DNA of 10,245 bases from an uncultured Prevotella sp. (GTDB lineage Bacteria > Bacteroidota > Bacteroidia > Bacteroidales > Bacteroidaceae). Shown one piece after another: positions 1-7,543 of the stretch. Both the position numbers and the translations under genes were made by a program. The notes below the pieces were generated by a model. That model worked only from the letters and a program-made list of their open reading frames with translations. It did not search any database and was not told where the DNA came from. Each line of letters begins with the position of its first letter. Positions within the stretch are counted from its first letter, which is position 1. The stretch lies in NCBI GenBank assembly GCA_900769275.1, contig CAAGGA010000035.1:1-10245 (forward strand), in the 5' to 3' direction.

Positions 1-100
1 GGGCTATAGCCTAATCGCTGAATAGTTACTGAAAACTCTTATTTTGTTAAAAAACACTAATTATATACTATATAATAAGGTGTAAGCAAACTTTTTTCAC

Positions 101-108
101 TACTTTTG
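101..108 (+). promoter_or_regulatory. Putative -7 promoter box of topA
   Basis: TACTTTTG matches the Bacteroidetes primary-sigma -7 consensus TAnnTTTG exactly. It lies 29 nt before the topA ATG, giving a leader of roughly 25 nt. I see no good TTTG -33 element at the usual distance (around 75-83), so only the -7 half is supported. The surrounding DNA is AT-rich, as expected for a promoter. Confidence 0.6.
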
Positions 109-137
109 CGTCCCGAAAGAACAAATATACCCATCTT

Positions 138-2453
138 ATGCAGGAAAACTTAGTAATTGTGGAGAGTCCCGCCAAGGCGAAAACGATAGAGAAGTTCCTC
201 GGCAAGGACTACAAGGTAATGTCAAGTTACGGACACATACGGGATTTGAAGAAGAAAGAGATAAGTATAGATTCCGACACTCTCACGCCTATTTATGAGA
301 TACCGGAGGAGAAAAAGCGCATAGTTGCCGACCTTCGCGCCAATGCGAAAAAGGCAAGGAAGGTGTGGCTGGCATCGGATGAAGACCGTGAGGGAGAGGC
401 TATCTCATGGCATTTGTGCGAAGTCCTCGGGCTTGACGAGGAGAAGACGAGCCGCATTGTCTTTCATGAGATTACCCAGAAAGCCATACTTGAGGCAATA
501 CAGCACCCCCGTCATCTTGACATGAACCTTGCCAATGCGCAGCAGGCACGCCGTGTGCTCGACAGGCTTGTCGGCTTCAATCTCTCGCCTGTGTTGTGGA
601 GAAAGGTGAAACCGTCACTCTCGGCAGGAAGAGTGCAGAGCGTTGCGGTGCGCCTGATAGTGGAACGGGAACGTGAGGTGCAGGCTTTCCGCCCGGAATC
701 CTACTACCGTATCACGGCAGTATTCTCTCTTCCTGACTCAAAAGGCGGCGCGGGGGAGTTCCATGCAGAGCTTGACCGTCGCTTCGCCACTCACGAGGAA
801 GCCGTTGCCTTCCTTGAGAAATGCCGTGACGCAAGGTTTGTCATCGAGGGTATAAGCCGTAAACCGCTCCGCCGTGTGCCTGCTCCGCCGTTCACTACTT
901 CTACCCTGCAGCAGGAGGCGGCACGCAAACTCGGGTTTGCTGTCTCGCAGACGATGACCGTGGCGCAGCACCTTTACGAGAACGGACACATTACATATAT
1001 GCGTACCGACTCCGTGAACCTCTCGCAGCTTTGCATCGGAACGTCAAAGGACGTGGTCGTGGAACTGTACGGAGAGAAATACAGCAAGCCGAGAAACTTC
1101 AGTACCCATACCAAGGGAGCGCAGGAAGCCCACGAGGCTATACGCCCTACCTATATGTCGAAGACGAACATTGAGGGCACGCAGCAAGAGCGACGTCTCT
1201 ACGAACTCATTTGGAAGCGTACCGCGGCAACGCAGATGGCTGACGCAGAGATTGAGAAGACCGTGGTGAACATCAGTATTTCGGGAGAGAAAGAGCAGTT
1301 TGTGGCTACGGGTGAGGCAGTGGTTTTCGACGGATTCCTGAAGGTATATCGTGAAAGTGACGGTGACGATGATGCGGAAAACCGCGAGGAAACGGCTTCC
1401 ATGCCTTCTGCCATGAAGGCCGGTGACCTCCTGACACGTGTGGAAGTGACCTCTACGGAGCGTTCCACCATTGGTCCCAACCGTTACACGGAGGCTTCCC
1501 TCGTGCATAAACTGGAGGAACTCGGCATAGGACGCCCTTCCACCTATGCGCCTACCATATCCACCATTCAGCAGAGGGAGTACGTACAGAAGGGTGACAA
1601 GAAAGGTGAGGAGAAGACCTATGTCATCGACACGCTGAAAGAGGACAGGATAGACTGCAGGACGAAGACGGAAATGGTAGGCTCGGAGAAAGGCAAACTC
1701 ATACCTACCGACATAGGAAACGTAGTCAATGACTTCCTGATGGAGTTCTTCCCCGGCATAATGGACTATAACTTCACGGCAAGCGTGGAGGAGCAGTTCG
1801 ATGACATAGCAGCGGGAAAAGCTCAGTGGAATGCGATGATAAAGGCGTTCTACAAGAATTTTGAACCTGTCGTACAGACGGCTCTCAACGCCCGTTCCGA
1901 GCACAAGGCAGGCGAAAGGGTTCTCGGCGAGGACCCTGCCACAGGGAAACCGGTATCGGTAAAGATTGGAAGATTCGGTCCCGTGGTGCAGATAGGCACT
2001 GCCGACGATGAGGAAAAGCCGCGCTTTGCCCAGCTTCCCAAGGAGTACGGACTGGAGACGATAACCCTTGCAGAGGCTCTCGAACTGTTCCGTCTGCCGA
2101 GAAACCTCGGTAAGTATGAGGATTCGGACGTGACGATAGGAACGGGAAAGTTCGGACCTTACGTCCTGCACCAGAAGAAATACGTCTCTATCCCCAAGGA
2201 AATGGACCCGATCAAGATAACCTTTGACGAGGCCGTAGCACTGATAGAGAAGAGCAGAAGCGCAGAGAGGCAGAGACACGTAAAGACCTTTGCGGAGGAT
2301 GCCGAGATGGAAGTGATGAACGGACGCTACGGTCCCTATATCTCATATCAGGGAAAGAATTACCGTATGCCCAAGGCACTGCATGAACGTGCCGCAGAGC
2401 TGACATACGAGGAGTGCATGAACATCGTCAATTCCATGGCGAAGAAGAAGTGA
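138..2453 (+). CDS. topA: DNA topoisomerase I (type IA)
   Basis: This cytoplasmic enzyme relaxes negatively supercoiled DNA by cutting and passing one strand. The 771-residue protein begins with a TOPRIM domain (residues 4-about 130) with the catalytic E9 in IVESPAKAKT and the acidic metal-binding triad in SDEDREGE (D81, D83, E85). The LSAGRVQS motif lies at 161-168. The active-site tyrosine is Y287 in ENGHITYMRTDS. The C-terminal part lacks the cysteine zinc ribbons of E. coli TopA. Instead it carries Toprim-associated repeats with the signatures GRFGPV (611), GKFGPY (670) and GRYGPY (729), and ends in a lysine-rich tail. Length and architecture are normal for Bacteroidetes. The ATG at 138 follows a TAnnTTTG promoter box. 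The gene is intact. Downstream lies an octamer-repeat hairpin element and then aroK on the same strand. Confidence 0.97.
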   Translation: MQENLVIVESPAKAKTIEKFLGKDYKVMSSYGHIRDLKKKEISIDSDTLTPIYEIPEEKKRIVADLRANAKKARKVWLASDEDREGEAISWHLCEVLGLDEEKTSRIVFHEITQKAILEAIQHPRHLDMNLANAQQARRVLDRLVGFNLSPVLWRKVKPSLSAGRVQSVAVRLIVEREREVQAFRPESYYRITAVFSLPDSKGGAGEFHAELDRRFATHEEAVAFLEKCRDARFVIEGISRKPLRRVPAPPFTTSTLQQEAARKLGFAVSQTMTVAQHLYENGHITYMRTDSVNLSQLCIGTSKDVVVELYGEKYSKPRNFSTHTKGAQEAHEAIRPTYMSKTNIEGTQQERRLYELIWKRTAATQMADAEIEKTVVNISISGEKEQFVATGEAVVFDGFLKVYRESDGDDDAENREETASMPSAMKAGDLLTRVEVTSTERSTIGPNRYTEASLVHKLEELGIGRPSTYAPTISTIQQREYVQKGDKKGEEKTYVIDTLKEDRIDCRTKTEMVGSEKGKLIPTDIGNVVNDFLMEFFPGIMDYNFTASVEEQFDDIAAGKAQWNAMIKAFYKNFEPVVQTALNARSEHKAGERVLGEDPATGKPVSVKIGRFGPVVQIGTADDEEKPRFAQLPKEYGLETITLAEALELFRLPRNLGKYEDSDVTIGTGKFGPYVLHQKKYVSIPKEMDPIKITFDEAVALIEKSRSAERQRHVKTFAEDAEMEVMNGRYGPYISYQGKNYRMPKALHERAAELTYEECMNIVNSMAKKK

Positions 2454-2463
2454 TTCTTTTGAC

Positions 2464-2575
2464 GGTTATGGGGGTATGGGGGTTTACGGAAGTTTGTCAA
2501 GGCTGATTGTTACTTCCGTATAACCGTATAACCGTAAAACCTTAAAACCGCATACAACCAGACAACCATACAACC
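2464..2575. repeat. Intergenic octamer inverted-array element, copy 1
   Basis: This element fills the gap between topA and aroK. The left arm has octamers GGTTATGG, GGGTATGG and GGGTTTAC in register from 2464. The right arm has GTATAACC twice (2518-2533), GTAAAACC, TTAAAACC, a 10-nt variant, AGACAACC and ATACAACC, ending 5 nt before the aroK ATG. The arms are imperfectly complementary. They meet at an inner inverted repeat, TACGGAAGT (2485-2493) against ACTTCCGTA (2512-2520), with an 18-nt loop; a single bulge lets pairing extend to 2481-2525. It may act as a terminator or processing hairpin, or be a non-coding repeat element. It matches copies at 5880 and 10170. Confidence 0.75.
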
Positions 2576-2580
2576 ACTGA

Positions 2581-3105
2581 ATGAAACGGATAATTCTCAT
2601 AGGCTACATGGGAGCCGGAAAGACAACGGTAGGCAAGGCACTTGCCAACAGACTCGGAGTGACTTTCTACGACCTTGACTGGTATATAGAGACACGCATG
2701 AGGAAGAAAGTGCCTGAGATATTCGCAGAAAAGGGCGAGGAGGGCTTCAGGAAGATAGAGTATAACATGCTTCATGAAGTGGCCGAGTTCGAGAATGTGG
2801 TCATAAGTTGCGGAGGAGGAACACCGTGTTTCTTCGACAATATCGACTATATGAACACGGACAGTGACGTCGTATATCTCAAGGCAACGCCGGAAGTGCT
2901 CTATCAGCATCTGCTCATGTGCAAGGGACAGCGACCGCTCCTTGCAGGAAAATCAAAGGAAGAACTGCTGTCATTCATTACGGAACAGTTGAAATACCGT
3001 GAGCAGTTCTACCTGAAAGCAAGGCACATCATAGATATCTCGCTCATGGACAGCGAAGACATGGTAGAGAAAACCGTGCAGGAGGTATTGTCTGTCGTCG
3101 AATGA
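2581..3105 (+). CDS. aroK: Shikimate kinase
   Basis: The enzyme phosphorylates shikimate at the 3-hydroxyl using ATP, the fifth step of the chorismate pathway to aromatic amino acids. At 174 residues it has the normal family size. The Walker A loop GYMGAGKT (8-15) is at the N-terminus. D31 and D33 (DLD) and R57 in GFRKIE fit the shikimate site, and the GGG motif (78-80, followed by TP) is the Walker B-like substrate loop. R118 in the QRPLL stretch is the LID arginine, and R140 in LKYREQFY fits the adenine-contacting arginine. The ATG directly follows the repeat element, with no Shine-Dalgarno. It could be read through from topA or have its own promoter, but I see no TAnnTTTG box just upstream. 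The gene speA follows after 72 nt. Confidence 0.96.
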   Translation: MKRIILIGYMGAGKTTVGKALANRLGVTFYDLDWYIETRMRKKVPEIFAEKGEEGFRKIEYNMLHEVAEFENVVISCGGGTPCFFDNIDYMNTDSDVVYLKATPEVLYQHLLMCKGQRPLLAGKSKEELLSFITEQLKYREQFYLKARHIIDISLMDSEDMVEKTVQEVLSVVE

Positions 3106-3177
3106 AGACAGTGCGTTCATCGTCATCTCACAATTGCAATCCGCTAATCTAACATCAAAAAACAACACATAGAAGAA

Positions 3178-5070
3178 ATGAAAAAATGGACCATCGAAGA
3201 TTCCAAGGAGACCTATAACATCAAGGGGTGGGGAGTCAACTTTTTCGGTATCAATGACAAGGGACATGTATATGTCTCGCCAAAGAAAGACAACGTGCAG
3301 ATAGACCTCAAGGAAGTGGTCGATGAACTTGCCACTGCTCATGTCTCTGCACCATTGCTCCTGCGATTTCCGGACATCCTCGACACGCGCATCCAATCCA
3401 CGGCGGCCTGTTTCGAGAAAGCTACAAAGGAATATGACTTCAAGGGCGACCATTACATCGTCTTCCCTATCAAGGTCAATCAGATGAGACCTGTCGTAGA
3501 GGAGATAATATCCCACGGAGCAAAATACAACATAGGACTGGAAGCAGGTTCAAAGCCCGAACTGCACGCCGTACTGGCGCAGCACATGGACTCTGACAGC
3601 ATCGTCATCTGTAACGGACACAAGGACCAGAACTATATAGAGATGGCTCTCCTGGCTCAGAAGATGGGCAAGAGACTCTTCCTTGTCATCGAGAAACTGC
3701 CTGAACTGCGTATCATTGCCGAGACGGCAGTGAAGCTCAACGTGCGTCCCAACCTCGGCATACGTATCAAGCTTGCCTCCTCGGGAGCCGGAAAATGGTC
3801 GGAAAGCGGCGGTGATGCCTCCAAGTTCGGACTCAATTCCTCGGAACTGCTCCTTGCCCTGCAGTCGCTTGACGAGATGGGGCTGCGTGACTGCCTGAAA
3901 CTGATACACTTCCATATCGGCAGTCAGATAACCAAGATACGGCGCATATCCACCGCCCTGCGTGAGGCAGCACAATATTACGTGCAGCTCCACAATATGG
4001 GTTTCCCCATAGAATTCGTGGATTGCGGAGGAGGATTGGGAGTCGATTACGACGGCACACGCTCCAGCAACTCCGAGTCAAGCGTCAACTATTCCATTCA
4101 AGAGTACGTCAATGACTGCGTATATACGTTCACGGAAGCAGCCAACAAGAACAACATACCGCATCCTACCCTCATCTCCGAGGGTGGACGCTCGCTGACA
4201 GCCCACCATTCCGTCCTCATCCTCGACGTACTGGAGAGCGTCTCCGTACCGCAGATGCCCGAGGACTTCATGCCCGGAGAGCAGGACCACCAGCTCGTAC
4301 ACGACCTTACGGAGATATGGGACAAGCTCTCCACGAGGTCCATGCTTGAGGACTGGCACGATGCCGAGGATATCCGCGAGGAGGCTCTCGACCTCTTCCG
4401 CCATGGTATCATCGACCTGAAGACACGTGCACAGGTGGAGTCCATCTACTGGGCGATAGGTCATGAGGTGGCAGAACTGGCGCATCATCAGAAACACGTG
4501 CCCGATGAACTGCGCAATATGGATAAGCAAATGGCTGACAAATACTTCTGCAACTTCTCCCTCTTCCAGAGTATGCCCGACTCATGGGGAATAGACCAGC
4601 TCTTCCCCATCATGCCGATACAGCGGCTCAAGGAACGTCCCATTCGCTCGGCACAACTGCAGGACATCACCTGCGACTCGGACGGAAAGGTCGCCACCTA
4701 CGTCAATGGAGGACAGCAGACCAGCTACCTGCCACTGCATCCTATCAAGCCCGGAGAGCATTACTATATAGGCGTGTTCCTCGTAGGTGCATATCAGGAG
4801 ATACTCGGCAATATGCACAACCTATTCGGAGACACCAACGCCGTGCATATCTCGGTAGATGAAAACGGATATACCATCGACAAGACCATCGACGGCGAGA
4901 CCGTGGCAGACGTACTGGAGTACGTGCAGTACAATCCCAAGAACCTCGTGCGACGCCTTGAGATATGGGTCGCAAAGTCAGTGAAGGAAGGAAAGATAAC
5001 TGCGGACGAGGGAAAGGAGTTCATCTCCAATTACCGGGCAGGACTTTACGGATACACATATCTTGAATAA
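3178..5070 (+). CDS. speA: Biosynthetic arginine decarboxylase (PLP-dependent)
   Basis: The enzyme removes CO2 from L-arginine to give agmatine, a precursor of putrescine and spermidine. The 630-residue length fits the SpeA family. In order: an N-terminal segment; the PLP-binding lysine K99 in FPIKVNQMRPVV; GLEAGSKPEL (120-129); HFHIGSQI (244-251); the phosphate-binding GGGLGVDYDGT (284-294); EGGRSL (335-340); and the C-terminal barrel with C499 in CDSDG and GAYQEILGNMHNLFGD (538-552), both characteristic of this fold. The start at 3178 is preceded by an A-rich stretch typical of Bacteroidetes initiation regions. Its stop is 2 nt from the argB start, so the two are almost certainly cotranscribed and perhaps translationally coupled. 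No clear promoter box is visible in the 72-nt gap after aroK. Confidence 0.96.
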   Translation: MKKWTIEDSKETYNIKGWGVNFFGINDKGHVYVSPKKDNVQIDLKEVVDELATAHVSAPLLLRFPDILDTRIQSTAACFEKATKEYDFKGDHYIVFPIKVNQMRPVVEEIISHGAKYNIGLEAGSKPELHAVLAQHMDSDSIVICNGHKDQNYIEMALLAQKMGKRLFLVIEKLPELRIIAETAVKLNVRPNLGIRIKLASSGAGKWSESGGDASKFGLNSSELLLALQSLDEMGLRDCLKLIHFHIGSQITKIRRISTALREAAQYYVQLHNMGFPIEFVDCGGGLGVDYDGTRSSNSESSVNYSIQEYVNDCVYTFTEAANKNNIPHPTLISEGGRSLTAHHSVLILDVLESVSVPQMPEDFMPGEQDHQLVHDLTEIWDKLSTRSMLEDWHDAEDIREEALDLFRHGIIDLKTRAQVESIYWAIGHEVAELAHHQKHVPDELRNMDKQMADKYFCNFSLFQSMPDSWGIDQLFPIMPIQRLKERPIRSAQLQDITCDSDGKVATYVNGGQQTSYLPLHPIKPGEHYYIGVFLVGAYQEILGNMHNLFGDTNAVHISVDENGYTIDKTIDGETVADVLEYVQYNPKNLVRRLEIWVAKSVKEGKITADEGKEFISNYRAGLYGYTYLE

Positions 5071-5072
5071 TA

Positions 5073-5876
5073 ATGGAAAAGATAACAGTAGTAAAGGTCG
5101 GGGGAGCCATAGTGGAGGATGACGGTCAGCTCAACGCCCTCCTCAAGGACTTCTCAGCCATAGAAGGAAAGAAAATCCTCGTACATGGAGGAGGCAGGAG
5201 AGCCACCAAGGTAGCGGCAGCACTCGGCATAGAAAGCATCATGATAGGCGGACGGAGAGTCACTGATGCACAGATGCTTGAAGTCGTCACCATGGTATAT
5301 GGAGGACTTGTCAACAAGAACCTCGTGGCAAAGCTACAAGCCAATGGTGTCAATGCCATCGGACTGACAGGAGCGGACATGGACATCATACGCTCACACA
5401 AGCGACCGCTCAGGAAGATGCAGGTCGATGGAGAGGAGAAAATGGTGGATTTCGGCTACGTAGGCGATGTAGATAGAGCTGACGGACAGGCTCTTGCAGC
5501 ACTGATAGAGCAGGGAGTAATCCCCGTAATAGCACCACTGACGCACGACGGACAGGGGAATATCCTCAACACCAATGCCGACACCATGGCCTCAGAGACG
5601 GCAAAGGCACTTGCCACAGCCGGCTACGAGGTGACGCTTATCTACTCCTTTGAGAAGAAAGGCGTGCTGCGTGACCCCAATGACGACGACAGCGTGATAC
5701 CCGTCATAACACATGACGATTTCCTGCGCTACAAGGCAGACGGCACAATATCGGGAGGTATGCTGCCGAAAATAGAGAATGCACTTGCTGCCATCGATGC
5801 CGGAGTGGCAAGAGTCATCATCACTCTCGCCACTGCCATAGACGGAAAACACGGTACCGTCATTCAAAGAGGCTAA
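5073..5876 (+). CDS. argB: Acetylglutamate kinase (or succinylglutamate kinase)
   Basis: This amino-acid-kinase family enzyme phosphorylates the gamma-carboxylate of an N-acylated glutamate, the second step of arginine synthesis. Visible motifs are KVGG (8-11), HGGG (38-41), GGRRVTD (59-65), the substrate-site NAD within NILNTNADT (168-170), and GGMLPKI (228-234) with K233. The length of 267 residues is close to the non-elongated bacterial form; there is no N-terminal helix of the hexameric, arginine-inhibited type, so strong feedback inhibition is less likely (inference). In Bacteroides fragilis the ornithine steps use N-succinyl rather than N-acetyl intermediates, so the real substrate here could be N-succinylglutamate. 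The gene sits 2 nt after speA, pairing a step of arginine synthesis with an arginine-consuming enzyme. An octamer-repeat element starts 3 nt after its stop. Confidence 0.95.
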   Translation: MEKITVVKVGGAIVEDDGQLNALLKDFSAIEGKKILVHGGGRRATKVAAALGIESIMIGGRRVTDAQMLEVVTMVYGGLVNKNLVAKLQANGVNAIGLTGADMDIIRSHKRPLRKMQVDGEEKMVDFGYVGDVDRADGQALAALIEQGVIPVIAPLTHDGQGNILNTNADTMASETAKALATAGYEVTLIYSFEKKGVLRDPNDDDSVIPVITHDDFLRYKADGTISGGMLPKIENALAAIDAGVARVIITLATAIDGKHGTVIQRG

Positions 5877-5879
5877 TAG

Positions 5880-6080
5880 AGTTATCTGGTTATGCGGTTA
5901 TAAGGTTTTACGGTTATAAGGTTATGCGGTTATAAGGTTATAGGGTTATGCGGTTATAAGGTTATAGGGTTATGCGGTTATAAGGTTATAGGGTTATGCG
6001 GAATATACCAATAGCCTTTTCAAACCTCCGTACAACCGCAAAACCGTACAACCGTACAACCGCAAAAAAACCGTACAACC
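5880..6080. repeat. Intergenic octamer inverted-array element, copy 2 (longest)
   Basis: From 5888 to 5999 there are 14 uninterrupted octamers of the form GGTTATNN (one reads GGTTTTAC), with a further 1-mismatch unit at 5880-5887. From 5920 the last two bases cycle GC, AA, AG, giving a 24-bp higher-order period repeated three times. The right arm (6030-6080) carries GTACAACC and GCAAAACC octamers in the opposite orientation, broken by one A-run expansion at 6062-6072. Between the arms lies a core that begins GGAATATA (6000-6007) and ends ACCTCC (6024-6029). The GGTT/AACC periodicity would allow a long imperfect hairpin. It starts just after the argB stop and lies upstream of the sigma factor gene. 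Confidence 0.85.
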
Positions 6081-6100
6081 GTAAAAGAATGTTAAAAAGA

Positions 6101-6127
6101 AAAGGGCAAGTGTAACATTTGCCCTTT
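6101..6127. terminator. Bidirectional hairpin terminator after argB
   Basis: AAAGGGCAA (6101-6109) and TTGCCCTTT (6119-6127) form a perfect 9-bp stem around a 9-nt loop. Reading the minus strand, the stem is followed by a T-rich run, and reading the plus strand by TTTATTAATA-like sequence, so it could end transcripts from either side. It lies only 27 nt before the sigma factor ATG, so it could instead act as a leader hairpin if the sigma promoter is upstream. Confidence 0.6.
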
Positions 6128-6154
6128 ATTAATAGTCCTATATATAGAGCACAG

Positions 6155-6712
6155 ATGAAAAGACTCAGTTTTAAGACCGATGTACTGCCGATGAAAGACA
6201 AACTCTTCCGGCTGGCAATGCGCATCACGCTCAACAGGCAGGATGCAGAAGACATCGTACAGGAAACTCTGATAAAAATCTGGAACAGAAGGGAACAATG
6301 GGAAAATCTCGATGCCATCGAGCCGTGGGGCATGACAATAGCACGCAATTTAGCCATTGATACCGTCAGGAAGAGGGATATAAGGCAGACCCTTTCGATA
6401 GATTCCCGGGAGGAAAATCCCATGAAGGAATCGCAGTCACAACCGCTCATCGCCTCTATTGCCGACTCGCTGAAAGCCACTCCCTACGAGAGAATGCAGG
6501 AAAGGGAACGCCTGCAGATGGTAAAGGAACTCATGGATTCCCTCCCCGAAAAGCAGAAGACAGCAATGTACCTGCGCGACTTCGAGGAAAAATCCTACAA
6601 GGAAATTGCCGACATCATGCAGATAAGCAAGGATCAGGTCAAGATAAGCATCTTCCGTGCAAGGCAATATGTAAAGAACAAATATAATATCATCACACAA
6701 TATGGACTATAA
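6155..6712 (+). CDS. RNA polymerase sigma-70 factor, ECF type
   Basis: This is a small sigma factor that directs RNA polymerase to a limited regulon. I choose the ATG at 6155 (185 residues) over an in-frame ATG at 6119, because the earlier one lies inside the hairpin terminator and the segment it adds has no family character. Region 2 spans about residues 10-75, with AEDIVQETLIKIW (31-43) as the core-binding helix and the -10 recognition part in EPWGMTIARNLAIDTVRKR. Region 4 spans about 118-175, with the helix-turn-helix SYKEIADIMQISKDQVK (147-163). There is no region 1.1 or 3. It overlaps the next gene by 11 nt, which suggests coupled translation with a membrane partner. I see no exact TAnnTTTG promoter; TAACATTTG at 6113 has one base too many. 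Confidence 0.92.
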   Translation: MKRLSFKTDVLPMKDKLFRLAMRITLNRQDAEDIVQETLIKIWNRREQWENLDAIEPWGMTIARNLAIDTVRKRDIRQTLSIDSREENPMKESQSQPLIASIADSLKATPYERMQERERLQMVKELMDSLPEKQKTAMYLRDFEEKSYKEIADIMQISKDQVKISIFRARQYVKNKYNIITQYGL

Positions 6713-7181
6713 ATACATCGAACAGCTTCTTGAGCGCTATTTCCAATGCGACACCTCCATCGACGAGGAGCGCATATTGCGTACGTTCTTTGCGCAGAAA
6801 GACGTGCCGGCGGCTCTGCTGCCCTATCGTGACCTGTTCGCCTGTCCGCAGTCCATAATGCGTGACGAGCACCTCTCCGAGGATTTCGACGAACGTATTC
6901 TCAATATCATCGGAGAACAGGAGACACCCCATGTCAAGGCGATAGCCATCACTATGAGCATGCGTCTCAGACCGCTCTTCAAGGCGGCAGCCTGCGTAGC
7001 CGTCGTCATCTCCCTCGCCCTTACGGCGCAGATGCCGTACAGGCAGGCAGAACTGAAGGATGCACAGCAGTTTGCAGAGGCTCACAGGAAAGACAGCCTC
7101 GCAGTAACGGCTGCCGGCAACGTGGCAATGACTGACTCCGCCAAGGTCGATACGGTAAGAAACGTGACCTTGATAAGGTAG
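6702..7181 (+). CDS. Single-pass membrane protein, probable anti-sigma factor
   Basis: The 159-residue protein has no motif I can name with certainty. Residues 1-90 are polar and predicted cytoplasmic (YIEQLLERYFQCDTSIDEER near the start). One hydrophobic helix at about 92-109 (PLFKAAACVAVVISLALTA) looks like a membrane anchor, and a charged 50-residue tail would lie in the periplasm. Its ATG lies inside the last codons of the upstream sigma gene. In Bacteroidales such sigma genes are commonly followed by a short membrane protein of this layout, often annotated only as hypothetical. The role as anti-sigma factor is therefore inferred from position and topology, not from a recognised domain. 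It lacks an obvious zinc-binding HxxxCxxC motif. The unit ends at the strong terminator at 7299-7360. Confidence 0.8.
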   Translation: MDYKYIEQLLERYFQCDTSIDEERILRTFFAQKDVPAALLPYRDLFACPQSIMRDEHLSEDFDERILNIIGEQETPHVKAIAITMSMRLRPLFKAAACVAVVISLALTAQMPYRQAELKDAQQFAEAHRKDSLAVTAAGNVAMTDSAKVDTVRNVTLIR

Positions 7182-7298
7182 GAAATCAGGGGTATCCCTC
7201 ACAGGAACAAGACAAATTTCTATGCTTTCTAATATATTATAACAAAATCCTGTTTACTAAAACGCAGCGGTTGACTGTGAAGTCAGCCACTGACAGAC

Positions 7299-7360
7299 AA
7301 GAGTTGAATGATGACAGCGGACGTTTTACCACGCTGCATCTTTCAACTCTTTCTTTTTTT
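7299..7360 (+). terminator. Strong Rho-independent terminator of the sigma operon
   Basis: AAGAGTTGAA (7299-7308) pairs with TTCAACTCTT (7342-7351). Inside it, GATG and CAGCG (7310-7319, one bulged A) pair with CGCTG and CATC (7332-7340) around a 12-nt loop. This gives about 19 paired bases, followed by TC and seven Ts (7352-7360). It closes the sigma/anti-sigma transcript or a separate small RNA. Confidence 0.85.
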
Positions 7361-7459
7361 CCCATTCCCTCCCCCCACGTCCATTCATGTCAAGTCTCTT
7401 TACAGAATTACAGTCAGGTATCACGAGATGTGCATTTCCACGAAAAATATAAAACCGAT

Positions 7460-7489
7460 TTTGCAAAAACAACGTTTTTCGTACTTTTA
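7460..7489 (+). promoter_or_regulatory. Candidate promoter P1 for the AraC-type regulator
   Basis: A TTTG -33 element (7460-7463) is followed after 18 nt by TACTTTTA (7482-7489), one mismatch from TAnnTTTG. The expected start would give a leader of about 50 nt before the ATG at 7548. Confidence 0.45.
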
Positions 7490-7535
7490 CCCTCATAAAA
7501 ATACGGACTGTAAGCAAAAACCGGAAAAATATGTT

Positions 7536-7543
7536 TATCTTTG
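7536..7543 (+). promoter_or_regulatory. Candidate promoter P2 (-7 box) for the AraC-type regulator
   Basis: TATCTTTG is an exact TAnnTTTG box ending 4 nt before the ATG at 7548, so transcription from it would start at or within the start codon (leaderless or nearly so). No TTTG -33 element is visible at the right spacing. Confidence 0.45.

Noticed and set aside
2..11. Perfect 10-bp palindrome GGCTATAGCC at the window start
   Set aside because: Short, uncut context upstream is missing, and it shows no link to the topA promoter.
1044..2279. 411-codon open frame on the minus strand opposite topA
   Set aside because: It lies wholly antisense to the well-supported topA gene, shows no recognisable motif, and is explained by topA codon bias.
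6119..6154. Upstream start of the sigma factor at ATG 6119
   Set aside because: It falls inside the terminator hairpin, and the added 12 residues have no family resemblance; the frame from 6155 begins as expected for these sigma factors.
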